Notes: generated by a model from the sequence alone, not told the origin. 6,898 nt of DNA from Schwartzia sp. (in: firmicutes) (GCA_024691625.1 JAILNL010000086.1:1-6898); one strand, 5' to 3'; positions 1 to 6,195 are shown, counted from the first letter of the stretch. Translations and numbers: made by a program.

Positions 1-115
1 AGTAGCGATACCTGTGACGAGATTTGTCGCGCCGGGTCCGGACGTGGCAAACACAACGCCCACCTTTCCCGTAACGCGCGCGGAACCGTCCGCCGCGTGC
101 ACTGCCCCCTGCTCA
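1..115. repeat. Left arm of terminal inverted repeat (fold-back copy of ilvB)
   Basis: This stretch is the reverse complement of 123-237 in one ungapped register (paired positions always sum to 238). I checked it block by block and found two mismatches: 83 against 155 and 97 against 141. Read on the minus strand it encodes the same ilvB fragment, but the mismatch at 83 would turn the Tyr of the DGYAR motif into Ser. The arm runs to base 1, so its true length may be cut by the window edge. The native 5' end of ilvB should lie here and does not. A fold-back chimera at a contig end is the simplest reading; a real inverted duplication is possible. Confidence 0.93.
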
Positions 116-1677
116 CGAAGCATGAGCAGGGGGCAGTGCATGCGGCGGACGGTTACGCGCGCGTTACGGGAAAGGTGGGCGTTGTGTTTGCCACGTCCGG
201 ACCCGGCGCGACAAATCTCGTCACAGGTATCGCTACTGCCAACATGGATTCCATTCCTCTCGTCTGCTTCACAGGACAGGTGGGAAATCCGTACATCGGC
301 AAGGATTCCTTTCAGGAGGCCGATGTCAGCGGTATCGTAACGCCTATCACCAAATACAATTATCTGGTAAAGAACGTTGAGGACCTTCCAAGAGTTATCA
401 AGGAAGCATTTTTCCTTGCGGCTACGGGACGTCCGGGTCCTGTAGTAATTGATATCGCAAAGGACGTTTTTGCGGCTGAATTTGACTACAAATATCCGGA
501 GGCCGTTCACCTTCCGGGTTATTCGGGGGACTTTACGGGAAGCCCTGCGCAGATTGAGGAATTTATCTGCGCTCTTGAAGAAGCGGAGCGCCCGCTGTTC
601 TTCCTTGGCGGAGGCGTTACCCTTTCAAATATGACGGAAGAAATGCGTTCCATCATCAAACGTACAGGGGCACCTGTTGTTTCCTCCCTCATGGCGCTGG
701 GCTGTGCCGATCCGGCTGACGAAGCTGCTTTTGGTATGGCGGGCATGCACGGCTGTTATGCGGCGAACATGGCGATACAGGAATGTGATCTTCTTATCGG
801 CGTGGGCGTGCGCTTTGATGACCGTGTGACCAGTCTTGTGGAGGAGTTTGCGCCGAAGGCAAAAATAGCTCATTTTGATGTGGACGCGGCTGAAATCAAC
901 AAGAATGTCCGTGTTGATTATCCTGTTCTCGGTGACCTGCGCTGGTCCTTGCCGATTCTCAGGAGAAGACTTGACTCCATCAAAACGGATTTTGCAGGCC
1001 GTGTTAAGGCATGGCGTGAGCATACAATTCAGATGAACAAGGAAAAACCCTTCGCCTATGAGTCTGTTCCGGGCTCGGTAATGCCTGAGAAGGCAATCGA
1101 GGAGGTAAGCCGTCTTGCCACTGATGATACCATTGTGGTTACTGATGTGGGACAGCATCAGATGTGGGCAGCGCAGTTCTACAGCGCACGCCGTCCGCGT
1201 CAGTTCGTTACCTCCGGCGGTCTCGGGACAATGGGCTACGGCCTTCCCGCGGCAATCGGAGCGAAGCTTGGAAAGCCGGAGCAGCAGGTGGTGCTCTTTA
1301 CCGGTGACGGCAGTATTATGATGAACTGTCAGGAATTTGCCACCGCCGCGGATTACGGCGTTGACGTAAAGGTCGTCATTCTTCACAATCATGTTCTCGG
1401 CATGGTTGCGCAGTGGCAGAGGCTTTTCTATAACAAGCATCTTTCTGAATCGCGTCTTAACGGACATACGGATTTCGTGAAGCTGGCTGAGGCTATGGGG
1501 GTTTCAGCGGCGCGTGTTGAAAAGCCCGAGGAGCTCGCGCCTGCCCTTGAGAAGCTTATGGCACATAAAGGCCCCATGGTTCTTGATGTGCTCGTTCCGG
1601 AGGCAGAGGATGTTCTTCCGATGGTTCCGGGCGGAAAAAGACTTGATCAGATGGTGATGGGAGGAACGGAAGGATGA
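97..1677 (+). CDS. ilvB: Acetohydroxyacid synthase large subunit IlvB, 5' truncated
   Basis: Catalytic subunit of acetolactate/acetohydroxyacid synthase. It uses thiamine diphosphate, Mg2+ and FAD to join pyruvate with pyruvate or 2-oxobutyrate in isoleucine, valine and leucine synthesis, in the cytoplasm. The visible part starts at the catalytic Glu ([16 protein letters not shown]10 from the GTG at 97), followed by TSGPGATN, the FAD-domain signature [12 protein letters not shown], the [14 protein letters not shown] block, the ThDP motif GDGS (403-406) and GMVAQWQ. The first Asn of the usual NN pair is His (H430-N431). About 40-50 N-terminal residues are missing compared with full-length enzymes, because the upstream DNA is the inverted-repeat copy. 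The GTG at 97 lies in that copy and is not the real start; the frame stays open to base 1. The ATGA overlap with ilvN supports the anabolic, FAD-dependent type. Confidence 0.95.
   Translation: MHCPLLTKHEQGAVHAADGYARVTGKVGVVFATSGPGATNLVTGIATANMDSIPLVCFTGQVGNPYIGKDSFQEADVSGIVTPITKYNYLVKNVEDLPRVIKEAFFLAATGRPGPVVIDIAKDVFAAEFDYKYPEAVHLPGYSGDFTGSPAQIEEFICALEEAERPLFFLGGGVTLSNMTEEMRSIIKRTGAPVVSSLMALGCADPADEAAFGMAGMHGCYAANMAIQECDLLIGVGVRFDDRVTSLVEEFAPKAKIAHFDVDAAEINKNVRVDYPVLGDLRWSLPILRRRLDSIKTDFAGRVKAWREHTIQMNKEKPFAYESVPGSVMPEKAIEEVSRLATDDTIVVTDVGQHQMWAAQFYSARRPRQFVTSGGLGTMGYGLPAAIGAKLGKPEQQVVLFTGDGSIMMNCQEFATAADYGVDVKVVILHNHVLGMVAQWQRLFYNKHLSESRLNGHTDFVKLAEAMGVSAARVEKPEELAPALEKLMAHKGPMVLDVLVPEAEDVLPMVPGGKRLDQMVMGGTEG
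123..237. repeat. Right arm of terminal inverted repeat (native ilvB sequence)
   Basis: This is the partner of the arm at 1-115, separated from it by the 7-base loop CGAAGCA at 116-122. It reads continuously into the rest of ilvB and carries the conserved [14 protein letters not shown] and TSGPGATN motifs of acetohydroxyacid synthase. It is therefore the genuine copy. Confidence 0.93.
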
Positions 1678-2174
1678 AAAGATACTGCTTGGCTGTCCTT
1701 GTAGACAACAAACCGGGCGTACTGACGCATGTCTCCGGACTCATCAGCCGCCGCGCATTTAATATTGAGAGTATATCCGCAGGCTATACGGAGGACGAGG
1801 ATATTACACGCATCAATATTGTTGTATCCGTAGACAGCGACCGTGAGCTTGAACAGGTAAAGAATCAGCTGGCAAAGCTGGTAGACGTTATAAAGGTAGT
1901 CAATATCAGCGATACTGAGCACCTTGCACGCGAGCTTGTGCTCATAAAAGTCCGCGCTACCGCTGATACCCGCGCGGATATCGTGAATATCGTAAACACA
2001 TTCCGTGCAAAGATTGTCGATATCAGCCGTTCCAATGTAGTCATTCAGCTTACAGGCAACGCGAAGAAAATTGATGCTATCTGCGAGGTTCTCTCGGATT
2101 ATGAGATTATAGAAATCGCTCGCACGGGAACGATAGCGCTTTCCCGCGGTCCGATTCCTGCGAAGCATATGTAA
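1674..2174 (+). CDS. ilvN: Acetohydroxyacid synthase small regulatory subunit IlvN/IlvH
   Basis: Regulatory subunit that activates IlvB and confers feedback inhibition by valine. At 166 aa it matches the usual length. An N-terminal ACT domain covers about residues 3-76 (LVDNKPGVLTHVSGLISRR, then FNIESISAG). A C-terminal ALS_ss domain covers about 82-158 (RELVLIKVRA, then IVDISRSNVVIQLTG and IARTGTIALSRG). G15 and N30 line up with the Gly14 and Asn29 valine-site residues of E. coli IlvH, so valine sensitivity is expected. The start ATG overlaps the ilvB stop as ATGA, which indicates translational coupling. GGGAGG at 1659-1664 is a ribosome binding site 9 nt upstream. The gene ends directly against the terminator hairpin. 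Confidence 0.96.
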   Translation: MKRYCLAVLVDNKPGVLTHVSGLISRRAFNIESISAGYTEDEDITRINIVVSVDSDRELEQVKNQLAKLVDVIKVVNISDTEHLARELVLIKVRATADTRADIVNIVNTFRAKIVDISRSNVVIQLTGNAKKIDAICEVLSDYEIIEIARTGTIALSRGPIPAKHM

Positions 2175-2220
2175 TTACGCAATAAAAAAGCCGCCTTCGG
2201 GCGGCTTTTTTATTGCGTAA
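2175..2220. terminator. Bidirectional intrinsic terminator between ilvN and the convergent gene
   Basis: A perfect 21-bp stem (2175-2195 with 2200-2220) is closed by a TTCG tetraloop at 2196-2199. The GC core GCCGCC/GGCGGC is flanked by A6 on the left and T6 on the right, so each strand reads as hairpin plus U tract. It begins on the base after the ilvN stop and ends two bases from the minus-strand gene's stop. It should terminate transcription from both sides. Confidence 0.95.
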
Positions 2221-2221
2221 A

Positions 2222-2782
2222 TCAGTGGCGTTTCGGAATTGTAATGTCCATGGGTACATCAAGCACAGCAGATGCTTTCTCGCGCATGTCTGCAGGACTC
2301 ATGCTCATGTAGATTTTTCCGATGCGCTGCATGTGCTCCGACGGATTCAACGGAGAGTTCAGCTGGGAATCCGTGTGGCGGCGGAGCGTTTCGAAGAATT
2401 TTTCGTCCATCTGCACGGAACGGAGAGCGAGAAGCACGTTCAGGCGTGAATCCACGAGATAAAGATGGAGTGTCGGGTCGTTCAGCGTCTCAATGGCAGG
2501 AAGCTGCTCCTTTTTCAGCGTGTGGAGAGCGAAAGGGGCATCGCCCCAGCCTTCTTTGAAAATGCCGTCAATCTGATAAAGGAAGAAAAGAAGTCCATCC
2601 TCCTCATAGAGCGCGAACTGCATGTGTCCCGTGCGGAAGGCTTCGATTGCTATGATATCCGTGCGACTAAGCTGCAGAACAAACATTGTTCCGTTTGAAT
2701 CAACCTGAAAGAGACCGCCGTCTCCCTGTGCACGGATAGGCAGAGGAAAAGTCTGGCCGACCTCGAAATTTGTATAATCCAT
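2222..2782 (-). CDS. Uncharacterised cytoplasmic protein, 186 aa
   Basis: I do not recognise this family. It starts at ATG 2782-2780, preceded on the minus strand by AAAGGAG (2796-2790) at 7 nt spacing, a strong start signal. The stop lies at 2224-2222 beside the shared terminator. There is no signal peptide or membrane segment. The first 120 or so residues look beta-rich, with alternating hydrophobic stretches such as TMFVLQLS, MQFALYEEDGLLFFLY and LHLYLVDSRLNVLLAL. The last 65 look helical and charged, with a Met-rich segment (MQRIGKIYMSMSPADMREK). No catalytic motif is evident. It converges on ilvBN and diverges from hydF, so it is probably a single-gene transcript and its context gives no clear role. 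The start signal, clean stop and terminator make it a convincing gene. Confidence 0.85.
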   Translation of the reverse strand: MDYTNFEVGQTFPLPIRAQGDGGLFQVDSNGTMFVLQLSRTDIIAIEAFRTGHMQFALYEEDGLLFFLYQIDGIFKEGWGDAPFALHTLKKEQLPAIETLNDPTLHLYLVDSRLNVLLALRSVQMDEKFFETLRRHTDSQLNSPLNPSEHMQRIGKIYMSMSPADMREKASAVLDVPMDITIPKRH

Positions 2783-2789
2783 AAAAATA

Positions 2790-2796
2790 CTCCTTT
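2790..2796 (-). promoter_or_regulatory. Ribosome binding site of the minus-strand gene
   Basis: CTCCTTT on the plus strand reads AAAGGAG on the minus strand, 7 nt before the ATG at 2782. It fixes the start of the 186-aa protein. Confidence 0.8.
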
Positions 2797-2806
2797 AACA
2801 ATGCTA

Positions 2807-2815
2807 TGGTATAAT
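2807..2815 (+). promoter_or_regulatory. Predicted extended -10 promoter of hydF
   Basis: TGGTATAAT contains a consensus -10 hexamer (TATAAT, 2810-2815) preceded by TG one base upstream, the extended -10 form. I find no good -35 at 16-18 bp; that position overlaps the ribosome binding site of the divergent gene. The implied start near 2822 gives a leader of about 60 nt before hydF. The complement of the same stretch contains TATTAT, and TTTACA on the minus strand (2830-2825) could be a -35 for the divergent gene, so the two promoters may overlap. Confidence 0.5.
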
Positions 2816-2868
2816 ACTATTGTTTGTAAATTAAGAAGCAATAATATCCATAATATTTTCGTAAAAAG

Positions 2869-2875
2869 AAAGGGG
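2869..2875 (+). promoter_or_regulatory. Ribosome binding site deciding the GTG start of hydF
   Basis: AAGGGGA lies 8 nt before the GTG at 2884. It supports this non-ATG start, and the encoded N-terminus matches the family. Confidence 0.7.
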
Positions 2876-2883
2876 ATTGTCAA

Positions 2884-4092
2884 GTGTCACTTCAGAGTAC
2901 TCCGCGGGCTGAACGCCTGCATATCGGGCTGTACGGCACACGGAACAGCGGCAAGTCATCACTTATAAATGCTCTCACGAACCAGCATACCGCATTGGTC
3001 TCCGAGGTGGCAGGAACAACGACGGACCCCGTTTATAAATCCATGGAGCTTTTCGGCGTAGGTCCGGTGGTGTTTATTGATACCGCAGGCTATGACGACG
3101 AGGGAGAGCTGGGACACCAGCGCGTAGGAAAAACAAAGGAGGCGGCGCGCCGTACGGATATAGCGCTGCTGCTTATAAGCGAAGAAGCGGAAATAGCTAA
3201 GGCAAGGGTGTGGCATGGAGCATTCCGCAAATCAAAAACACCCGTACTGCTTATTGTAAGCCAGTGCGACAAAAAAGATGACGGCGGCAGGGCACTGGCT
3301 GAAGCGGTGGAAAGGGAGCTTGGTGAAAAGCCCCTGTGTGTCAGCGCTGAGACAGGCATGGGAATCGCGGCTATACGCCGTGCCGTGCTTGAAAAGCTGC
3401 CCGAGGATTATGACGCCGTGTCCCTTACGGGCGATCTGGTACAGCCAGGCGATACGGTGCTGCTTGTGATGCCGCAGGATATACAGGCACCGAAGGGACG
3501 TCTTATCCTGCCGCAGGTGCAGACAATGAGAGACCTGCTTGACCGCTCGTGCGTTGTGCTTTCGGCGACAACAGACAGGCTCGATGATGCGCTGGTTGCA
3601 TTGAAGGAACCGCCAAAGCTCATTATCACGGATTCTCAGGTATTCAAAAAAGTATATGACAAAAAGCCGGCGCAGAGCAGGCTGACGTCATTTTCTGTGC
3701 TTATGGCACACTATAAGGGCGATATTTCATTTTTCGCGGAATCCGCAAAGGACATTGACAAGCTCCCTAAGGACGCGCATATTCTTATCGCCGAAGCCTG
3801 CACCCACAATCCTGTGGACGGAGATATCGGGCGTATACAGATACCGGCAAAGCTCCGCGCTCTTTTGGGAGACGGTATTACAGTTGATGTGGTTTCGGGG
3901 GCGGATTTCCCTGAAGACCTTACACCGTATGACCTTGTGGTGCATTGCGGAGCCTGTATGTTCAACCGCCGCTACGTTCTTTCACGGGCAGAGCAGGCAA
4001 AGGCGCAGGGAGTGCCCATGACAAACTACGGCATTCTTCTGGCACGGCTGGCAGGCATTCTCGACCGCATTGAATTGCCCGGAAAATCCTAA
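2884..4092 (+). CDS. hydF: [FeFe]-hydrogenase H-cluster maturation GTPase HydF
   Basis: Scaffold GTPase on which the 2Fe subcluster made with HydE and HydG is held and passed to apo-[FeFe]-hydrogenase. The 402 aa match family length. The N-terminal GTPase domain shows the P-loop GTRNSGKS (18-25), TTTDP (45-49) and DTAG (66-69). The G4 position reads SQCD (126-129) instead of NKxD, and SAETG (154-158) fits G5. A dimerisation region follows. The C-terminal [4Fe-4S] domain has the HydF signature CTH (C306, H308) and HCGAC (H354, C355, C358). The GTG start is supported by AAGGGGA (2869-2875) 8 nt upstream and by the typical N-terminus TPRAERLHIGLYG. HydE, HydG and the hydrogenase are not in the window. 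An anaerobic, hydrogen-metabolising host follows from this gene. Confidence 0.96.
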   Translation: MSLQSTPRAERLHIGLYGTRNSGKSSLINALTNQHTALVSEVAGTTTDPVYKSMELFGVGPVVFIDTAGYDDEGELGHQRVGKTKEAARRTDIALLLISEEAEIAKARVWHGAFRKSKTPVLLIVSQCDKKDDGGRALAEAVERELGEKPLCVSAETGMGIAAIRRAVLEKLPEDYDAVSLTGDLVQPGDTVLLVMPQDIQAPKGRLILPQVQTMRDLLDRSCVVLSATTDRLDDALVALKEPPKLIITDSQVFKKVYDKKPAQSRLTSFSVLMAHYKGDISFFAESAKDIDKLPKDAHILIAEACTHNPVDGDIGRIQIPAKLRALLGDGITVDVVSGADFPEDLTPYDLVVHCGACMFNRRYVLSRAEQAKAQGVPMTNYGILLARLAGILDRIELPGKS

Positions 4093-4115
4093 ATGTATGT
4101 CAGACATGGACATTT
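4091..4115. repeat. Quasi-palindrome after hydF (operator or weak terminator)
   Basis: AAATGT (4091-4096) pairs with ACATTT (4110-4115), and ATGTC (4097-4101) pairs with GACAT (4103-4107). Only GG at 4108-4109 is bulged, giving 11 base pairs around one central A. It overlaps the hydF stop codon. The stem is AT-rich, and the T run at 4123-4128 is too distant for a canonical terminator. It lies just upstream of a putative promoter for the next gene, so it could be an operator. Confidence 0.45.
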
Positions 4116-4153
4116 TGCCAAATTTTTTACCATGTGCAGTATTATGGATTATT

Positions 4154-4162
4154 TGATATAAT
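4154..4162 (+). promoter_or_regulatory. Predicted extended -10 promoter of the 4202-6808 gene group
   Basis: TGATATAAT holds a perfect TATAAT (4157-4162) with the TGn extension. The -35 region at 16-18 bp is poor, as expected for an extended -10 promoter. A second candidate is TTGCCA (4115-4120) with TATTAT (4140-4145), spacing 19. The start would fall near 4169, giving a leader of about 33 nt to the ATG at 4202. Confidence 0.6.
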
Positions 4163-4187
4163 AGAAATGCTGTTAATGGTACTGTAC

Positions 4188-4195
4188 GGAGGAGG
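4188..4195 (+). promoter_or_regulatory. Strong ribosome binding site of the exported protein gene
   Basis: GGAGGAGG lies 6 nt before the ATG at 4202. It is a near-ideal Shine-Dalgarno sequence, which suggests efficient translation and fixes the start ahead of the signal peptide. Confidence 0.8.
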
Positions 4196-4201
4196 ATTGT
4201 T

Positions 4202-5236
4202 ATGAAACGAACCCCGATGTTTTTAGGATGTGTACTCGGATGCTGCCTTTTCAGTATGCAGGCGGCTCCCCTGGATATGCCGATTGACCCGGGCCCCGTT
4301 TTGGCCGTTGCGGAAGCTGCTGCTTCCAAGGACCAGTGGGTACTGATCGGGGAGGACGCAAAATACGGCAAATACTTTGCCCCCTCCAATGTGCAGATTG
4401 TCAGCCGCGTAAACGGCATTCCTACGAGGATTTCCGCGTGGATTAAGACGACGTATTCACCTGAGGGCGCGCAGGAGACTGTAGACAACTATGAGATTCA
4501 GGCGAGTATCCCGAATCCGGATGTCCTTTCGTACAGTCTGGCGCTCGTTGAAGTAAATCCGCAGCTTCGTACCATAGAGTACGCACAGGAGAATTTTTAC
4601 GATGCCAGCGGCAATGTTATCTGGTCAAAGGTTTACAACGAACGCACCGTAAAAGAAATCAACAGTCAGTCCTATGATGAGGATTACTACATCGCGCTTG
4701 TTGATACGGTGTTCCACCATGGAGAAAAGCAGCGTGCCGTGGCAACTGACCGCTGGATTACGCTGTGGAAATCGACCTCCCCGGGAGGAGCATCCTCCTC
4801 GGCACTGGCGGATACGACCACCATGCGTCAGCGCGGTGACAATGTTGTTTACTGGGAATGGATGGAGACAAAGGACAAGGCCGGAAATGTAACAGAGGTC
4901 AAGTTCATAAAAAAGGCAATGAATGTGGTGCAGGGAACGCAGCGCGTCATTGAGTGCAAGGAATGGTCGCCGGTCAAAGGCTGGCAGGACCTCAAAGCCG
5001 AGCTGGACGGTCTCTATTACCCTATCGCGCAGAACAGCGCGGAAGCCAACGGACTTAAACGCATGCGTGCGTTTTCCAAGGGCTATCAGTACTGGCTCAA
5101 CCGGTACCGAACAGATTTACCGTCTGCGGGAAGAAAGGACACGACAGGGTCTGCCGCAGGAACAGCATCGAATCCGGCCGCACATAAGGCCGAAACCTCG
5201 AGCGTTCCGGGAGCGGCTGCAGTTCCGCGGGCATAA
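4202..5236 (+). CDS. Exported protein with two Adhesin_E-like repeats, function unknown
   Basis: The 344-aa product begins with a signal peptide (MKRTPMFLGCVLGCCLFSMQ, cleavage probably at 21-22). The VLGC within it resembles a lipobox only weakly. The mature part appears to hold two copies of one beta-rich unit. The first (about 45-143) has WVLIG, YFAPSNVQ, ISAWIKTTY, RTIEYAQ and FYDASGNVIWS. The second (about 183-267) has WITLW, ALADTTTMRQ, VYWEWME, RVIECKEW and a shorter end. That order (W, a Y/A-containing strand, an aromatic strand, an R-x-x-E/x-C strand, YDxxGxV) resembles the Surface-adhesin protein E family from memory; I could not search it. A low-complexity Ala/Ser/Thr/Pro tail covers 307-344. 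The gene opens a probable operon with metA 19 nt downstream. A cell-envelope location is likely; the function is unknown. Confidence 0.88.
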   Translation: MKRTPMFLGCVLGCCLFSMQAAPLDMPIDPGPVLAVAEAAASKDQWVLIGEDAKYGKYFAPSNVQIVSRVNGIPTRISAWIKTTYSPEGAQETVDNYEIQASIPNPDVLSYSLALVEVNPQLRTIEYAQENFYDASGNVIWSKVYNERTVKEINSQSYDEDYYIALVDTVFHHGEKQRAVATDRWITLWKSTSPGGASSSALADTTTMRQRGDNVVYWEWMETKDKAGNVTEVKFIKKAMNVVQGTQRVIECKEWSPVKGWQDLKAELDGLYYPIAQNSAEANGLKRMRAFSKGYQYWLNRYRTDLPSAGRKDTTGSAAGTASNPAAHKAETSSVPGAAAVPRA

Positions 5237-5243
5237 AAAGGAG
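5236..5243 (+). promoter_or_regulatory. Ribosome binding site of metA with long, T-rich spacer
   Basis: AAAAGGAG overlaps the stop codon of the upstream gene by one base. The spacer to ATG 5256 is 12 nt and contains seven consecutive T residues (5244-5250). Spacing is longer than usual, but the ATG at 5256 gives the normal MetA N-terminus (MPIKIPNNLPA), so the start is secure. Confidence 0.75.
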
Positions 5244-5255
5244 TTTTTTTCTTCA

Positions 5256-6188
5256 ATGCCAATCAAAATACCGAATAATCTTCCGGCCGCACAGGTGCTT
5301 GACCGGGAAAATGTTTTTTACATGGATGCGGACCGCGCTTACGGACAGGATATCCGTCCGCTGAAGCTCTGTATTCTGAATCTCATGCCGGTTAAATCCG
5401 TCGCAGAGACGCAGTTCCTGCGTCTTCTGGGAAATTCTCCGCTGCAGGTGGAGGTAGATTTCGTATATACGGAGTCTTATGTTCCGCAGCATACATCACA
5501 GGAATATCTTACCGAGTTTTACGGCACGTTTGCGGAAGTACGCAATAAAAAGTACGATGGATTTCTGATGACGGGAGCTCCGGTGGAGCAGATGCCCTTT
5601 GAAGAGGTGGCATACTGGGACGAGCTCTGTGAAATAATGGAGTGGAGCAAAACCCATGCTTTTTCTTCCTTCTACATATGCTGGGGAGCGCAGGCGGGAT
5701 TGTATTATCACTACGGAATTCCAAAATATCCTGTGGCACCGAAGATTTTCGGCGTGTTCAAACACCATCTGTGTGTTGAGCACGAAAAGCTTTTCCGTGG
5801 ATTTGATGATGAGTTCTATGTGCCTCATTCACGTCATACGGAGTTCAGGCGCGAGGACATCGAAAAAGTGCCGGAGCTTACTATTATGGCAGAGGCGGAA
5901 CAGCCGGCAGGCGTTTACTGCGTGGCTGATTTGAATGAGAATCAGTTCTTTATTTCGGGGCACGCGGAGTATGACCCCATGACACTTAAAGGCGAATACG
6001 ACAGGGATAAAAAAGAGGGATTGGATATCCAGGTACCATGTAATTACTATCCAAATAATGACCCTACTAAAATGCCTATTGTCAGATGGCGTTCCGTGGC
6101 AAACTTGTTATTTGCGAACTGGCTGAACTATTACGTTTACCAGGAAACACCGTACGAGCTCGACAGGATTCACAGAGATTCCGACTGA
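5256..6188 (+). CDS. metA: Homoserine O-acyltransferase MetA, probably acetyl-CoA specific
   Basis: Acylates the hydroxyl group of L-homoserine, the first committed step of methionine synthesis, in the cytoplasm. The 310 aa match the family length. Visible landmarks are LNLMPVKSVAETQ with K47, TGAPVE at 106-111, the nucleophile C142 in ICWGAQAG, PHSRHTEF at 190-197, H236 and E238 in SGHAEYD (catalytic His/Glu), and the C-terminal FANWLNYYVYQETPY. Residue 111 is Glu. In this family Glu111 goes with acetyl-CoA use (B. cereus type), while Gly at that place goes with succinyl-CoA (E. coli type). The default name homoserine O-succinyltransferase may therefore be wrong here. The gene lies 19 nt behind the exported-protein gene and 59 nt before the next, with no terminator between, so it is probably co-transcribed. 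No SAM riboswitch or T-box fits in the gaps. Confidence 0.96.
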   Translation: MPIKIPNNLPAAQVLDRENVFYMDADRAYGQDIRPLKLCILNLMPVKSVAETQFLRLLGNSPLQVEVDFVYTESYVPQHTSQEYLTEFYGTFAEVRNKKYDGFLMTGAPVEQMPFEEVAYWDELCEIMEWSKTHAFSSFYICWGAQAGLYYHYGIPKYPVAPKIFGVFKHHLCVEHEKLFRGFDDEFYVPHSRHTEFRREDIEKVPELTIMAEAEQPAGVYCVADLNENQFFISGHAEYDPMTLKGEYDRDKKEGLDIQVPCNYYPNNDPTKMPIVRWRSVANLLFANWLNYYVYQETPYELDRIHRDSD

Positions 6189-6195
6189 GCGCGGC

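Noticed and set aside
97..99. GTG at 97 as the true ilvB start
   Set aside because: It lies in the reverse-complement arm, has no upstream ribosome binding site, and would leave the enzyme without its first 40-50 residues.
14..340. Open frame of 108 codons across the inverted repeat
   Set aside because: It crosses the fold-back junction and overlaps ilvB in another frame. The product is Arg/Pro-rich with no family resemblance.
625..1467. Minus-strand open frame of 280 codons inside ilvB
   Set aside because: It is antisense to strongly conserved ilvB sequence and its protein has no recognisable features. Its start also lies inside ilvB, and I saw no evidence for a separate gene.
1647..2168. 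Minus-strand open frame of 173 codons covering ilvN
   Set aside because: It is antisense to a complete, well-conserved ilvN. Its upstream side lies in the terminator, which would block any transcript from outside.
3982..4488. Minus-strand open frame of 168 codons across the hydF/4202 junction
   Set aside because: It is antisense to the hydF end, a promoter region and a signal peptide. It has no recognisable product.
4923..6188. Extended 421-codon version of metA
   Set aside because: The first 111 codons run through the upstream gene in another frame. The MetA N-terminus begins at 5256 with its own ribosome binding site.
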